Positions 34,785 to 44,567 are shown, counted from the first letter of the stretch. The stretch: DNA of 64,000 nt from Xenophilus sp. L33 (GCF_009765735.1 NZ_LMUW01000170.1:1-64000); one strand, 5' to 3'. A program made the numbers and translations. Notes: a model not told the origin generated them from the sequence alone.

Positions 34785-36611
34785 TCATCCGCGGCGCACA
34801 GGCAGCAAGTCCGCGATCGCGGCCGGCACTTCCAGCTCCAGGTCCAGCAGCATCTGCGCCATCCCCTTGCCCAGCGGATCCATGCGCATGGAAGAAGGGC
34901 CGCCACCATCAAGCGCGTCGTGCATTGCCAGGTTCATCGAGGCGGTGCCCGGCAGGTGGAAGCGTTCGATGCGGCCGTGCACCAGCGTCGAGAAATACGC
35001 GCCCACCACCGGCTCGGTGAGGCGCGCCCACAGCAGCGGCAGCCATTCCGGCCGGCGCGGGATCACGCCGATGTTCGACAGGTTGCCCTTGTCGCCGCTG
35101 CGCGCATAGGCCAGGTCGATCAGCCGCACCTTGCGCGTCGGTCCGTCGACTTCCCGCCAGGCCGCCGGCTCGACGCCCGCGGGTGCCTCGCCGTCGCCGT
35201 CCGCGCGTTCGATGGCGACCGTGCTGCGCGCGCCGTCGACGTCGATCGCCACTTCCAGCGCGGTCTTGTCCAGCAGGAACGAGAACGGCTTGATCAGCGG
35301 CGACACGCCCGGCCGGCCGCCGCCCGGGCCGGTCGTGCCCGGCGACCACGAGGTGCCCGAAGGCGCGATCTCGCGCGCGAAGATCTCGAGCGCTGCTTTC
35401 TGCGGATGGTTGGCGATCACGCGCATGAGCACGTCGCGCGCCTGCCGGGGGCGGGCATGTTCGCCGTAGAGGGTCTCGACGCCGAGCACCTCGATGCAGG
35501 TGGACGTGAAGGGCGCGAGGCCCTGTTGCGCCAGGATCTCGCCGACGCGCTCGATGATCGCCTCGGCCGTGCGGCGCGCCTTGCGGGCGGCGTCGATGCC
35601 GATGATGACCATGCTGCCCGCGCAACGGAAGCCGTCGAGTTGCGTCGCCGAGACCTTGTAGAAGGGCGTGGGCGCGCGTCCCCGGGCGGGGCTCACCCGG
35701 ACACGGTCGTCGCCCTGCTGCTCGATGCGCACCTCGCGGAAGTCGCAGCTCACGTCGGGCAGCAGGTAGGCGCCGGGATCGCCGATTTCGTAGAGCATCT
35801 GCTCCGCGACGTTGGCCCGGATCACCTTGCCGCCGGTGCCTTCGGGCTTGGTGACCACGAAGCTGCCGTCCGCGTGGCATTCGATGATGGGGTAGCCCAT
35901 GTGGGCCCAGTCGGGGATGTCTTCCCAGTCGGTGTGCAGGCCGCCGGTGGCCTGGCAGCCGCATTCGATGATGTGGCCGGCCAGGCTGCCGGAGGCGAGC
36001 AGGTCGTGGTCGGTAGGCTTCCAGCCGAACTCGTGCATCAGCGGGCCGAGCGTCACGGCGCTGTCGACGCAGCGCCCGGTGATGACCACTTCGGCGCCGG
36101 CGGCCAGCGCGGCCGCGATCGGCGTGGCGCCCAGATAGGCGTTCGAGCTCAGCACCTTCTCGGGCAGCGGCTCGTGGGTGAACATGTCGCGCACCCCGCG
36201 CTCGCGCAGTGCCGGCATCAGCGCGCTCACGTCGTCGCCCTCGACGACGGCGATGCACAGCGAGACGCCCTCGGCTTCGGCCAGCGCACGCAGCGCGGCC
36301 GCGCAGCCGTGCGGGTTGATGCCGCCGGCATTGCTCACCACCTTGATGCCCTGGCGCTTGACCTCGGCCAGGACCGACTTCATGGCGATGTCGACGAAGT
36401 CGGTGGCGTAGCCCAGCTGCGGTTTCTTGATGCGCGCGGAGACGAGGATCGACATCGTGGTCTCGGCCAGGTAGTCGAAGACCAGGTAGTCGAGCCGGCC
36501 CAGCTTCACCAGCTGCGGCGCAGCGACCATGCTGTCGCCCCAGAAGCCCGAGGCACCGCCGATGCGGACCACCTTGCCGGTCGGGGAGCTTGCGTTCGGA
36601 TCTTGGGTCAT
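34785..36611 (-). CDS. atuA: AtuA-like protein (DUF1446) of acyclic terpene/acyl degradation
   Basis: A 608-residue protein from ATG 36611. The N-terminal domain has RIGGASGFWGDSM and LDYLVFDYLAETTMSIL, then VVSNAGGINPHGCA, TGRCVDSAVTLGPL, HIIECGCQATGG and YPIIECHADGSFVVTKPEGTGG. These are hallmarks of the DUF1446/AtuA family. The last 110 residues form the AtuA-like ferredoxin-fold part (ARSGDKGNLSNIGVIPR). In Pseudomonas AtuA is needed for citronellol/geraniol breakdown, though its reaction is not settled. It is divergent from the carboxyltransferase gene with 173 bp between starts. Confidence 0.85.
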   Translation of the reverse strand: MTQDPNASSPTGKVVRIGGASGFWGDSMVAAPQLVKLGRLDYLVFDYLAETTMSILVSARIKKPQLGYATDFVDIAMKSVLAEVKRQGIKVVSNAGGINPHGCAAALRALAEAEGVSLCIAVVEGDDVSALMPALRERGVRDMFTHEPLPEKVLSSNAYLGATPIAAALAAGAEVVITGRCVDSAVTLGPLMHEFGWKPTDHDLLASGSLAGHIIECGCQATGGLHTDWEDIPDWAHMGYPIIECHADGSFVVTKPEGTGGKVIRANVAEQMLYEIGDPGAYLLPDVSCDFREVRIEQQGDDRVRVSPARGRAPTPFYKVSATQLDGFRCAGSMVIIGIDAARKARRTAEAIIERVGEILAQQGLAPFTSTCIEVLGVETLYGEHARPRQARDVLMRVIANHPQKAALEIFAREIAPSGTSWSPGTTGPGGGRPGVSPLIKPFSFLLDKTALEVAIDVDGARSTVAIERADGDGEAPAGVEPAAWREVDGPTRKVRLIDLAYARSGDKGNLSNIGVIPRRPEWLPLLWARLTEPVVGAYFSTLVHGRIERFHLPGTASMNLAMHDALDGGGPSSMRMDPLGKGMAQMLLDLELEVPAAIADLLPVRRG

Positions 36612-36784
36612 GGCTTCTTGGCGGGTGTTGCAGGTGAGAAGTGGACCGAGCCACCATAGCGAACCCTCTGGCGCGAGGCTTGCGCCCATTGGCTGATCGG
36701 CAGCGACTACGCGCAAGACCTTGCCGAAGGCAACCCCTAAGCTGCATGCATCACTCCGCGCCCGCCGGCGCTCAGGCATCCAGC

Positions 36785-38404
36785 ATGGCAATCATCGAGT
36801 CGACCGTCTCTCCCGGCAGCGAGGCCTTCGAGGCCAACCGGACCGGCATGCTCGCGCTGATCGAGCGCGTCAGGACCTATGAACGGCGCAGCATCGCCAC
36901 CTCGGCCAGGTCGCGCGAGCGCTTCGAGAAGCGCGGCCAGCTGCTGCCGCGCGAGCGCCTGTCGCTGCTGCTCGATCCTGGCACCGCCTTCCTCGAGATC
37001 GGCTCGCTCGCCGGACTCGGCCTGGACAACCCCGACCTCGAACAGAGCGTGCCGGGCGGTGGCGTCATCGGCGGCATCGGCTGGGTGTCGGGCGTGCGGG
37101 TGATGATCAACGCTTCGGATTCCGGCATCGACGCCGGCGCGCTGCAGCCCATGGGCATCCCGAAGCAGCTGCGCATGCAGGAGCTCGCGCTCGAGAACAA
37201 GCTGCCCTACGTGCAACTGGTCGAAAGTGCGGGCGCCAACCTCATGACCTACAAGGTCGAGGAATTCATCACCGGCGGCAACCTCTTTCGCAACATCGCG
37301 CGCATCTCGGCGGCCGGCCTGCCGGTGGTGACGGTGACGCACGGCTCCTCCACGGCGGGCGGTGCCTACCAGACCGGGCTGTCCGACTACATCGTGATGG
37401 TGCGCGGCCGTTCGCGGGCCTTCCTGGCGGGGCCGCCGCTGCTGAAGGCGGCCACGGGCGAAGTCGCCACCGAAGAGGAACTGGGCGGCGCGCTGATGCA
37501 CACCTCGATCTCGGGCCTGGGCGACTACCTGGCCGAGGACGACCGCGACGCGATCCGCATCGCCCGCGAGATCCTCGCCAACATCGAGTGGAACCGCGAG
37601 CCGGCCGCCGCGCCGCGCAGCTTCAAGCCGCCGCGCTACGACGCCGAGGAACTGCTCGGCATCATGCCGATGGACCCCAAGCGGCCGGTCGACATGAAGC
37701 AGGTCATCGCCCGCATCGCCGACGATTCCGAATTCCTGGAGTTCGGCGAGAACTACGGCCCGGCCACCGTGGTGGGCCACATCAGGATCGAGGGCATGGC
37801 GCTCGGCGTGGTGACCAACAACGGCCCGATCGACCCGGCCGGCGCCACCAAAGCGACCCACTTCATCCAGGCCTGCTGCCAGTCGAAGACGCCGATCCTC
37901 TACCTCAACAACACGACCGGCTTCATGGTCGGCCGCGACCATGAAGAGGCCGGGATCATCAAGCACGGCTCCAAGATGATCCAGGCGGTGAGCAACGCCA
38001 CGGTGCCGCAGATCACCCTCTACTGCGGCGCCTCCTTCGGCGCCGGCAACTACGGCATGTGCGGGCGCGGCTTCCACCCGCGCTTCTGCTTCTCGTGGCC
38101 GAACGCCAAGACGGCGGTGATGGGTGGCGAGCAGGCCGCGCGCACCATGTCGATCGTCACCGAGGCCGCCATGAGGCGAAAGGGCGGCGAGGTCGACCAG
38201 GCCAAGCTGGACGCGATGGAAAAGCGCATCGTCGACCACTTCGACAGCCAGATGAGCGTCTTCACCACCAGCGCCCGCCTGCTCGACGACGGCGTGATCG
38301 ACCCGCGCGACACCCGCGAGGTGCTGTCCAAGGTTCTCTCGATCTGCCGCGACGCCGACGCCCGGGAGCCGCAGAAGATGCAGTTCTCGGTCGCGAGACC
38401 CTGA
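36785..38404 (+). CDS. atuC: Acyl-CoA carboxylase carboxyltransferase subunit (AtuC-like)
   Basis: A 539-residue protein. I chose ATG 36785; ATG 36746 would add 13 residues. It is a carboxyltransferase beta subunit of the methylcrotonyl/geranyl-CoA group: GQLLPRERLSLLLDPG, GVIGGIGWVSGVRVMI, TVTHGSSTAGGAYQTGLSDY, FLAGPPLLKAATGE, PILYLNNTTGFMVG, ASFGAGNYGMCGR, MGGEQAARTMSIV. It moves the carboxyl group from biotin to an acyl-CoA. Beside an AtuA-like gene and followed by a biotin-carboxylase gene, it fits geranyl-CoA carboxylase, but methylcrotonyl-CoA carboxylase cannot be excluded. Confidence 0.87.
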   Translation: MAIIESTVSPGSEAFEANRTGMLALIERVRTYERRSIATSARSRERFEKRGQLLPRERLSLLLDPGTAFLEIGSLAGLGLDNPDLEQSVPGGGVIGGIGWVSGVRVMINASDSGIDAGALQPMGIPKQLRMQELALENKLPYVQLVESAGANLMTYKVEEFITGGNLFRNIARISAAGLPVVTVTHGSSTAGGAYQTGLSDYIVMVRGRSRAFLAGPPLLKAATGEVATEEELGGALMHTSISGLGDYLAEDDRDAIRIAREILANIEWNREPAAAPRSFKPPRYDAEELLGIMPMDPKRPVDMKQVIARIADDSEFLEFGENYGPATVVGHIRIEGMALGVVTNNGPIDPAGATKATHFIQACCQSKTPILYLNNTTGFMVGRDHEEAGIIKHGSKMIQAVSNATVPQITLYCGASFGAGNYGMCGRGFHPRFCFSWPNAKTAVMGGEQAARTMSIVTEAAMRRKGGEVDQAKLDAMEKRIVDHFDSQMSVFTTSARLLDDGVIDPRDTREVLSKVLSICRDADAREPQKMQFSVARP

Positions 38405-38464
38405 CGGCGAGCCCACGCCGAGGCCCATCCCCGAACGACGCACGATTCCCATGGACGAATGCGC

Positions 38465-40483
38465 ATGAACGCCACCACGCCTTCCTTTCGACCCACGCCG
38501 TTCCGCAAGGTGCTCGTCGCCAACCGCGGCGAGATCGCGCTGCGCATCGTCCGCACAGCCCGTGCGCTCGGCTATCGCACGGTGGCGGTCTATTCCACGG
38601 CCGATGCCGAGGGCCGCCACGTGCGCGAGGCCGACCAGGCCGTGTGCATCGGCGAGCCCCTGCCGGCGCAGTCGTACCTGCGCATCCCGGCCATCGTCGA
38701 GGCGGCGCGCCTCGCCGGTGCCGACGCGGTGCATCCCGGCTACGGCTTCCTGGCCGAGAACGAGGACTTCGCCCAGGCCTGCCGCGACGCCGGCCTGGTC
38801 TTCATCGGCCCGTCGGCCGAGGCGATCGTCTCGATGGGCAACAAGGCCGGCGCCAAGACGCTGATGACGGCCGCCGGCGTGCCGTGCATCCCGGGCTACC
38901 AGGGCGAGGACCAGAGCGAGGAGCGGCTCGCGCGCGAGGCCGAGCGCATCGGCTTCCCGGTGATGATCAAGGCCACGGCCGGTGGCGGCGGCCGCGGCAT
39001 GCGGCTGGTGCGGTCGGCGCGCGAGTTCCCCGACTTGCTCCGCAGCGCCCGCTCCGAGGCGCAGAGCGCCTTCGGCGATCCGGAAGTCATCCTCGAGCGC
39101 GCCATCGTCGAACCGCGCCACATCGAGATCCAGGTCTTCGCTGACCGCCACGGCAACGCGATCCACCTGGGCGAACGCGACTGCTCGGTGCAGCGGCGCC
39201 ACCAGAAGGTGATCGAGGAAGCGCCGTCGCCGGCCGTCGGTGCCGAGCTGCGCGCCCGCATGGGCGCCACCGCGGTGGCGGCGGTCAAGGCGATCCGCTA
39301 CGAAGGCGCCGGCACGCTCGAGTTTCTGCTCGACAGCCAGGGCGAGTTCTATTTCATGGAGATGAACACCCGGCTGCAGGTGGAGCATCCGGTGACCGAG
39401 GCGATCACCGGGCTCGACCTGGTGGCGTTGCAGCTGCGGGTCGCGGCCGGCGAGCCGCTGCCGATCACGCAGGAGGCGGTGCGCTTCAGCGGCCATGCGA
39501 TCGAGGTCCGGCTGTGCGCCGAGGATGCCGACCACGGCTTCATGCCGCAGAGCGGCACCATGGCGCTGTGGCGGATGCCGCCGCAGCTGCGGGTCGAGCA
39601 CGCGATGCGCTCGGGCGCCGAGATCCCGCCCTTCTACGATTCGATGATCGCCAAGCTGGTGAGCCACGGAGACGACCGCGAGGCCGCTCGGCGCCAGCTG
39701 CTGGCCGGCCTGGAAGACGCGGTCGCGCTGGGCGTGACCACCAACCAGGCCTTCCTGCAGCGCTGCCTGGCGAACCCGGTGTTCGCCGCCGGCGGCGCCA
39801 CCACGGCCTTCATCGCCCAGAACCAGGCCGCTTTGCTCGAGCCCGACGCGGTGCTGCAGGCGCGTGCCGCGGCCATCGCCGCGGTGCTGCTGTACGAGAC
39901 CGCCGGCGACCGCCGGGCCCGCGTGCCGGGTCGCCGCATGATGCACAGCCTGCCGATCTCGCTGCGCTTCGAGCAGAACGGCGTGCTGGCGACCGCCAGC
40001 GTCACGCTCACCGGCCAGCGCCGCTTCGACGTCCTGATCGGCGAACGGACGGTCGTGGTCGAGCTCGACGAGCTGGCCGAGCACAAGGCGCGCTTCACCT
40101 GCGACGGCCTCTTCGAGAGCGCCGACTTCCTGCGCGACGGCGCCGCGCTGCTCCTGCACTACCGCGGCGTGCCGCTGCGCTTCGACGACAGGACGCGCGC
40201 CGCCTCGGCGCGCCAGGGCGACGCCGCGAGCGACGGCAAGCTGCGCGCCTCCATGAACGGCCGCGTGGTCGCGGTGATGGCGGCGGTCGGCGACACGGTC
40301 GAGGCCGGCCAGCCGATGGTCACGCTGGAGGCCATGAAGATGGAGCACATTCACCTCGCGCCGGTGGCCGGCCGGGTGACGGCGCTGCACGTGAAGACCG
40401 GCGACCAGGTCGCGGCCAGCCGCGTGGTGGTCGAGATCGAGGCGACGCTGACGGGAACCGAGCCGGCACGGATCGGAGAGTGA
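38465..40483 (+). CDS. atuF: Biotin carboxylase/biotin carrier subunit (AtuF-like)
   Basis: A 672-residue alpha subunit from ATG 38465 (ATG 38459 adds two residues). Biotin carboxylase domain at residues 10-460: KVLVANRGEIALRI, VHPGYGFLAEN, MIKATAGGGGRGM (ATP grasp), EFYFMEMNTRLQVEHPVTE. A middle linker follows, then the biotin carrier domain with EAMKMEH, whose Lys carries biotin, near residue 628. It carboxylates biotin with ATP and bicarbonate for the subunit encoded 60 bp upstream. Together they form an acyl-CoA carboxylase, probably for geranyl- or methylcrotonyl-CoA. The convergent FAD oxidoreductase gene ends 70 bp away. Confidence 0.9.
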   Translation: MNATTPSFRPTPFRKVLVANRGEIALRIVRTARALGYRTVAVYSTADAEGRHVREADQAVCIGEPLPAQSYLRIPAIVEAARLAGADAVHPGYGFLAENEDFAQACRDAGLVFIGPSAEAIVSMGNKAGAKTLMTAAGVPCIPGYQGEDQSEERLAREAERIGFPVMIKATAGGGGRGMRLVRSAREFPDLLRSARSEAQSAFGDPEVILERAIVEPRHIEIQVFADRHGNAIHLGERDCSVQRRHQKVIEEAPSPAVGAELRARMGATAVAAVKAIRYEGAGTLEFLLDSQGEFYFMEMNTRLQVEHPVTEAITGLDLVALQLRVAAGEPLPITQEAVRFSGHAIEVRLCAEDADHGFMPQSGTMALWRMPPQLRVEHAMRSGAEIPPFYDSMIAKLVSHGDDREAARRQLLAGLEDAVALGVTTNQAFLQRCLANPVFAAGGATTAFIAQNQAALLEPDAVLQARAAAIAAVLLYETAGDRRARVPGRRMMHSLPISLRFEQNGVLATASVTLTGQRRFDVLIGERTVVVELDELAEHKARFTCDGLFESADFLRDGAALLLHYRGVPLRFDDRTRAASARQGDAASDGKLRASMNGRVVAVMAAVGDTVEAGQPMVTLEAMKMEHIHLAPVAGRVTALHVKTGDQVAASRVVVEIEATLTGTEPARIGE

Positions 40484-40553
40484 CCGATCCTGTCGCAGTC
40501 GTCGCCAGCCGGCGAAGCGTCTTCGACATCGGCACCGACTTTGCGACAGCCCC

Positions 40554-41798
40554 TCAGCGCTCGTGCGGCCGCCCCGACACAAGCCGCGCGAGGAGCACCG
40601 CACTTCCGGCCGCCAGCGTCAGTCCGAGCGCACCCTGGCCGACGTTGTAGAACGCATTGGCGTACCGCCGCGCGCGACGGATGATCGGGATCGAGTCGGG
40701 GGTTGCGGGCCTCAGGCCCGACCAGGGGCGACCGTCGGCGTGCACGTCGACCGATCCGGGGTACATCGCCGCGGCGGCCGCTCGCAACTGGTCGATGCGC
40801 CACCTGGGCACGTCCAGGCCGTGACCGCCGATCTCCGCAGCGGCGGCGACCCGAAGTGCGCCACCCAGCGGCGCGAACACGGTCTTGCGGCCCAGGTCGG
40901 TGACGCTCGCGCGCGGCGCCGGCACGCCCGCGGCCATCGGCAAGGTCAGGCTGTAGCCGCGGATCGGATAGACCGGCAGGTACTCGCCGAGTGCCTGCGC
41001 GAGTTGCGCCGCCGCGCTCCCCGCGGCCAGGACGAGGGCATCGCAGGGAATCTCGCCGTCGGATGTCCGCACGGCCCGCACCCGGCCTTCGCGCGTGGCG
41101 AAGCCGATGACGCGGGTGCCGAAACGCGCGAGCCCGCCCATCGATTCGAAGCGGCCGGCCAGCGCGAGGCAAAGCGAATGCGAATCGACCGTGGCGTCGC
41201 CGGCGGTCCAGATGCCGCCGACGAATGCCTTCGGGGCGCGCCGGACGGCAGGCAGCAGCGCGGGCTCCTTTTGCAGGCATGCATCGATGCCGAGCGCCTC
41301 CTGCTCGCATCCCAGCGTGGCCTGGAACCGCATCTGCTCGCGCTGCCGCGCCATGGTCGCCTCGTCGGGGCACAGCACGAGCTTGCCGTTGCGCGCCACG
41401 TCGATCGGCCATGCACCGTCGCGCAACCACCGGGTCAGCGTGTCGCGGCTGAGGAACGAGAGCTCGAGCAGCCGCCGCGTGCCCGCCTGCACCCGCGCCG
41501 TACGGCAGGCGGCCAGGAATCGAAGCGCCCAGGCGTATTGCCGCCAGTCGCGTGTCGGCAGGAAGCGCACCGACGACCCGCGCTGCATCAAGAGGTGCGG
41601 CAGTGCCCGCAGCGTCGCGGGCGACGCGAGCGGCTCCACGTAGCCGTAGCTGAGTTGCGCGCCGTTGGCGAAGCTGCAACCGGTGCCCGGACCGGGTGCG
41701 GCGTCCAGCAGCACGACATCGTGTCCTTCGCGCGCCAGTTCGTAGGCACTCGCGCAGCCGACGATCCCCGCGCCGACGATGCAGATCGACCGTTTCAT
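40554..41798 (-). CDS. FAD-dependent D-amino acid dehydrogenase-like protein
   Basis: A 414-residue protein from ATG 41798, which overlaps the amidase stop by 4 bp. The Rossmann start ICIVGAGIVGCASAYELAREGHDVVLLDA binds FAD. CSFANGAQLSYGYVEPLASPATL is the DadA-type segment. Later come FGTRVIGF, ALVLAAGSAAAQL, VYPIRGYSLTLPM and GLRPATPDSIPII with GQGALGLTLAAGSA. DadA family members oxidise D-amino acids or other secondary amines and pass electrons to quinone. As the last gene of an amino-acid transporter-amidase operon, it probably oxidises the amine or amino acid freed by the amidase. Confidence 0.85.
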   Translation of the reverse strand: MKRSICIVGAGIVGCASAYELAREGHDVVLLDAAPGPGTGCSFANGAQLSYGYVEPLASPATLRALPHLLMQRGSSVRFLPTRDWRQYAWALRFLAACRTARVQAGTRRLLELSFLSRDTLTRWLRDGAWPIDVARNGKLVLCPDEATMARQREQMRFQATLGCEQEALGIDACLQKEPALLPAVRRAPKAFVGGIWTAGDATVDSHSLCLALAGRFESMGGLARFGTRVIGFATREGRVRAVRTSDGEIPCDALVLAAGSAAAQLAQALGEYLPVYPIRGYSLTLPMAAGVPAPRASVTDLGRKTVFAPLGGALRVAAAAEIGGHGLDVPRWRIDQLRAAAAAMYPGSVDVHADGRPWSGLRPATPDSIPIIRRARRYANAFYNVGQGALGLTLAAGSAVLLARLVSGRPHER

Positions 41799-43222
41799 CG
41801 CAGGCCCCGCGGACGATCCCGATGCCAGTGCGTGGCTTGCTGGAACGCGTGACCGAATTGCAGTGCCGTCGCCTCGCCGAAGCCACGTGCGACGACCTGC
41901 ACACCGACCGGCATGCCATCGCTCGACAGCCCCGCGGGAACGGACAGCGCGCAAAGATCGAGCAGGTTCACGAAGCGACCCAGCAGGGACAGCGGCGTGG
42001 CCAGTTCGTCGACTTCGGACAACGCGACCGCCGAGATCGCGTTGGTGGGAAAGATGCACACGTCCACGCCGGTCATCGCCAGGCGCATGGCGGCCTGGGC
42101 GCGTTCGCGCGCCGCGAGCAGATGCTGGTAGCGCGCGGCGTCGATGTCGCGACCGAGCAGGATGCGCCGCCGCACGTTCGGATCGAAGTCGAGGTCTTCG
42201 CGCTCGAAGAGGGCGCCCAGGCTGGCATAGCCTTCGGCGCTCATCAGCAGCCCCGCCGCCACCATCGCCTCGTGCAGGGACAGAGGCAGCGGCTGCTCGA
42301 CGAGAACGACGCCGAGGTCGCGGAACGTCCGCAGCGCACGGTCGTAGACCGCAAGGACGTCGGCATTCACCGCGGCACGTTCGGCTTGCGGAAGCACCCA
42401 GGCGCGCAGGCCGCGCACCGGGCGCTTCAGCAGCCGATCTGCGCGGCCCGCCGGCGCGACGGCCGATGCAGCGTCCAGCGGGTCGGCGCCCGACATCGCA
42501 TCGAGCAGCAGCGCGCAATCCTCGACGTCGCGGGTGAGGGGACCCACCGTGTCGTGCGTGGGGCAGAGTTCGATCAGGCCGTGCCGGCTGATCAGGCCCT
42601 GCGTGGTCTTGAGCCCGACCAGGCCGCACAGGCCGGCGGGAATCCGGATGGAGCCGCCGGTGTCGGTGCCGATGGCGGCGCAGGCGAGTCCGGCCGCCAC
42701 CGCCACCGCCGAGCCGCTGCTGGAGCCGCCGGGCACGCGGTGGGTCTGCAGGTCCCACGGGTTCCAGGGCGTGCCCATGACGGCATTGGTTCCCCATCCG
42801 CCGAAGGCGTACTCCACCGTGTGCGTCTTTCCGAGCACGATGGCGCCGGCCTGCCGCAGCCGCTGCACGGCCGTCGCGGTGATCGATGCGATGCGCGGCG
42901 CGCGGGCCACCGAGCCACCGGTGGTGGGCCAGCCCTCGATGTCGAACAGGTCCTTCACGGCCACCGTCACGCCGTGCAGCGCACCGAGCGTCGCGCCGGC
43001 GCGCCTCAGCGCATCCAGTCCGTCGGCAGCGGCGAGGGCCTGCTCGGCATGCACGTCGATGTAGGCGTGAAGTCGCCGGTCGTGGCGCTCGATGCGGGAC
43101 AGCTGGAACGTCACCAGCTCGCGGCTGGAGATCTCGCCGCGGGTGAGCAGGGCCTGCAGGTCGACGATGCTGGCGAAGGCCAGCGCGGTGTCGGGGGTCG
43201 TCATGTTCGATTCTGTTGCCAT
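41795..43222 (-). CDS. Amidase (amidase signature family)
   Basis: A 475-residue protein; ATG 43222 lies 3 bp after the permease stop, so coupled translation is likely (ATG 43204 is the alternative). The Ser-cisSer-Lys triad is visible: Lys in GVTVAVKDLFD (about residue 90), cis-Ser in the GGSSSGSAVAVAAGLA signature, and the Ser nucleophile in GTDTGGSIRIPAGLCG. Length is typical of GatA-like amidases. It should hydrolyse an amide in the cytosol, releasing ammonia or an amino acid. The transporter genes upstream and the FAD oxidoreductase downstream indicate import, hydrolysis and oxidation of one amide-type nutrient. Confidence 0.9.
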   Translation of the reverse strand: MATESNMTTPDTALAFASIVDLQALLTRGEISSRELVTFQLSRIERHDRRLHAYIDVHAEQALAAADGLDALRRAGATLGALHGVTVAVKDLFDIEGWPTTGGSVARAPRIASITATAVQRLRQAGAIVLGKTHTVEYAFGGWGTNAVMGTPWNPWDLQTHRVPGGSSSGSAVAVAAGLACAAIGTDTGGSIRIPAGLCGLVGLKTTQGLISRHGLIELCPTHDTVGPLTRDVEDCALLLDAMSGADPLDAASAVAPAGRADRLLKRPVRGLRAWVLPQAERAAVNADVLAVYDRALRTFRDLGVVLVEQPLPLSLHEAMVAAGLLMSAEGYASLGALFEREDLDFDPNVRRRILLGRDIDAARYQHLLAARERAQAAMRLAMTGVDVCIFPTNAISAVALSEVDELATPLSLLGRFVNLLDLCALSVPAGLSSDGMPVGVQVVARGFGEATALQFGHAFQQATHWHRDRPRGLR

Positions 43223-43225
43223 GTT

Positions 43226-43912
43226 TCAGGAAGCGCCCATCACGCGGCGACCGCGCAGGAGCCGCGACTCCAGCCAGCGCGAGATCATCGAAAGCGGGAA
43301 CGCGATCGCGAAATAGAAGGCGCCGGCGAGAAGGAAGATCTGCAGGGGCAGGAAGGACTCGCTGCTGATCGCTCGAGCCGTGAGCATCAGTTCGTCGGTC
43401 GCGATCAGCGCGCACAGCGAGCTGTCCTTCAGCAGCGACACGTAGGCGTTGAGCAGCGGCGGCAGCATCACGCGCAGCGCCTGCGGTGCCGTCACGCTCA
43501 CGAAGACCTGCCAGGGCGTCATGCCCACGGTCATGCCGGCCTCGCGCTGGCCTCTGTGCACGGAAGCCAGCCCGCCGCGCAGGATTTCCGCCACGTAGGC
43601 CGAGCCCTGCAGGCCCAGCCCGACGACGCCGGCCCAGAATCCGGGCAAGGTGAGTCCCGCCTCGGGCAGCACGAAATAGATCGCCAGCAGCAGCGCCAGG
43701 AGCGGCATGGCACGGATGAACTGCACATAGGTGCCGGCGGTGCGTCGCAGCCATGGGCTGCCGCTGCGAAGCGCCAGCGTGAGCAGCGAGCCCAGCAGCA
43801 CCGCCAGCACGAAGCCGCCCAGCGAAAGCGCCGCCGTCACCCGCGCCGCGGCAAGCAGGCGTTGGCTCCAATCGTCCCAGTGCGCGGGGTAGGCGGACAG
43901 GAACGCGATCAC
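43226..43912 (-). CDS. Amino acid ABC transporter permease (second)
   Basis: A 228-residue His/Glu/Gln/Arg/opine-family permease from GTG 43912; the GTGA overlaps the first permease stop by 4 bp. Visible are GTYVQFIRAMPLLALLLAIYF (the N-terminal EAA-adjacent family motif), GLGLQGSAYVAEILRGGLASV, REAGMTVGMTPWQVF and the coupling loop PPLLNAYVSLLKDSSL. It forms a heterodimer in the inner membrane with the product of the gene before it. Confidence 0.9.
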   Translation of the reverse strand: MIAFLSAYPAHWDDWSQRLLAAARVTAALSLGGFVLAVLLGSLLTLALRSGSPWLRRTAGTYVQFIRAMPLLALLLAIYFVLPEAGLTLPGFWAGVVGLGLQGSAYVAEILRGGLASVHRGQREAGMTVGMTPWQVFVSVTAPQALRVMLPPLLNAYVSLLKDSSLCALIATDELMLTARAISSESFLPLQIFLLAGAFYFAIAFPLSMISRWLESRLLRGRRVMGAS

Positions 43913-44556
43913 CGCGCGGCCTCCAGGCGACGTTCGACCCGTGCGAAGGTCCAGGTGATGGGGAGCACGATCGCGGCGTAGAGCATCATGGCGGCCAGGT
44001 AGATGAGCGTCGTCTGGAAGGTCGACGTCACGAGGTTGCGGGCATAGAACATGATCTCCGGCACGGCGATCGCCGAGGCGATGGAGGTGTCCTTGATCAG
44101 CTGGCTGGTGTAGTTGCCGAGCGACGGCAGCGTGAGCCGCATCACCTGCGGCAGCAGCACGAAGCGCAGCACCTGGGCCGGCCTCAGTCCGGCGGCGAGT
44201 GCCGCTTCGCGCTGGCCTAGGTGCAGCGAGCGCAGGCCTGCCGTGAACACGTCGCACAGCACCGCCGCCCCGACGAGGCCCAGGCCCAGGCACGCGGCAA
44301 GCACCGGCGAGAGGCGGATGCCGATCGACGCCAATCCGAAATAAAGGACGAACAGGTGTGCGAGTGCCGGCACGTTGCGCATCCACTCGGTCCATGCGGC
44401 GATCGCGGCCTGGACGAGCCGGTTCGCCACGAAGGTCCTGACGAGGGCGAGCGCAAGGCCGCCCACCGCCGCGACGGCGAAGGCACCCGCCGAGATCTGA
44501 ACCGCCGTCAGCGCGCCGACCAGCAGGGTCCGCAGGATGGTGATCAGGGTGTCCAT
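43909..44556 (-). CDS. Amino acid ABC transporter permease (first)
   Basis: A 215-residue permease from ATG 44556 of the same polar amino acid family. TEWMRNVPALAHLFVLYFG, AAVLCDVFTAGLRSLHLGQREAALAAGL and PSLGNYTSQLIKDTSIASAI are the family motifs. It starts 12 bp after the ATPase stop and overlaps the next permease start by 4 bp. Confidence 0.9.
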   Translation of the reverse strand: MDTLITILRTLLVGALTAVQISAGAFAVAAVGGLALALVRTFVANRLVQAAIAAWTEWMRNVPALAHLFVLYFGLASIGIRLSPVLAACLGLGLVGAAVLCDVFTAGLRSLHLGQREAALAAGLRPAQVLRFVLLPQVMRLTLPSLGNYTSQLIKDTSIASAIAVPEIMFYARNLVTSTFQTTLIYLAAMMLYAAIVLPITWTFARVERRLEAAR

Positions 44557-44567
44557 CGTGGCTCGAC

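Noticed and set aside
40490..40549. CTGTCGCA ... TGCGACAG inverted repeat between convergent genes
   Set aside because: Arms of 8 bp are separated by 44 bp, too weak and too far apart to call a terminator.
36737..40603. Open frame of 1288 codons on the minus strand
   Set aside because: Antisense to the two carboxylase subunit genes, which carry full family motifs; the minus product is Arg/Gly/His-rich with no motif.
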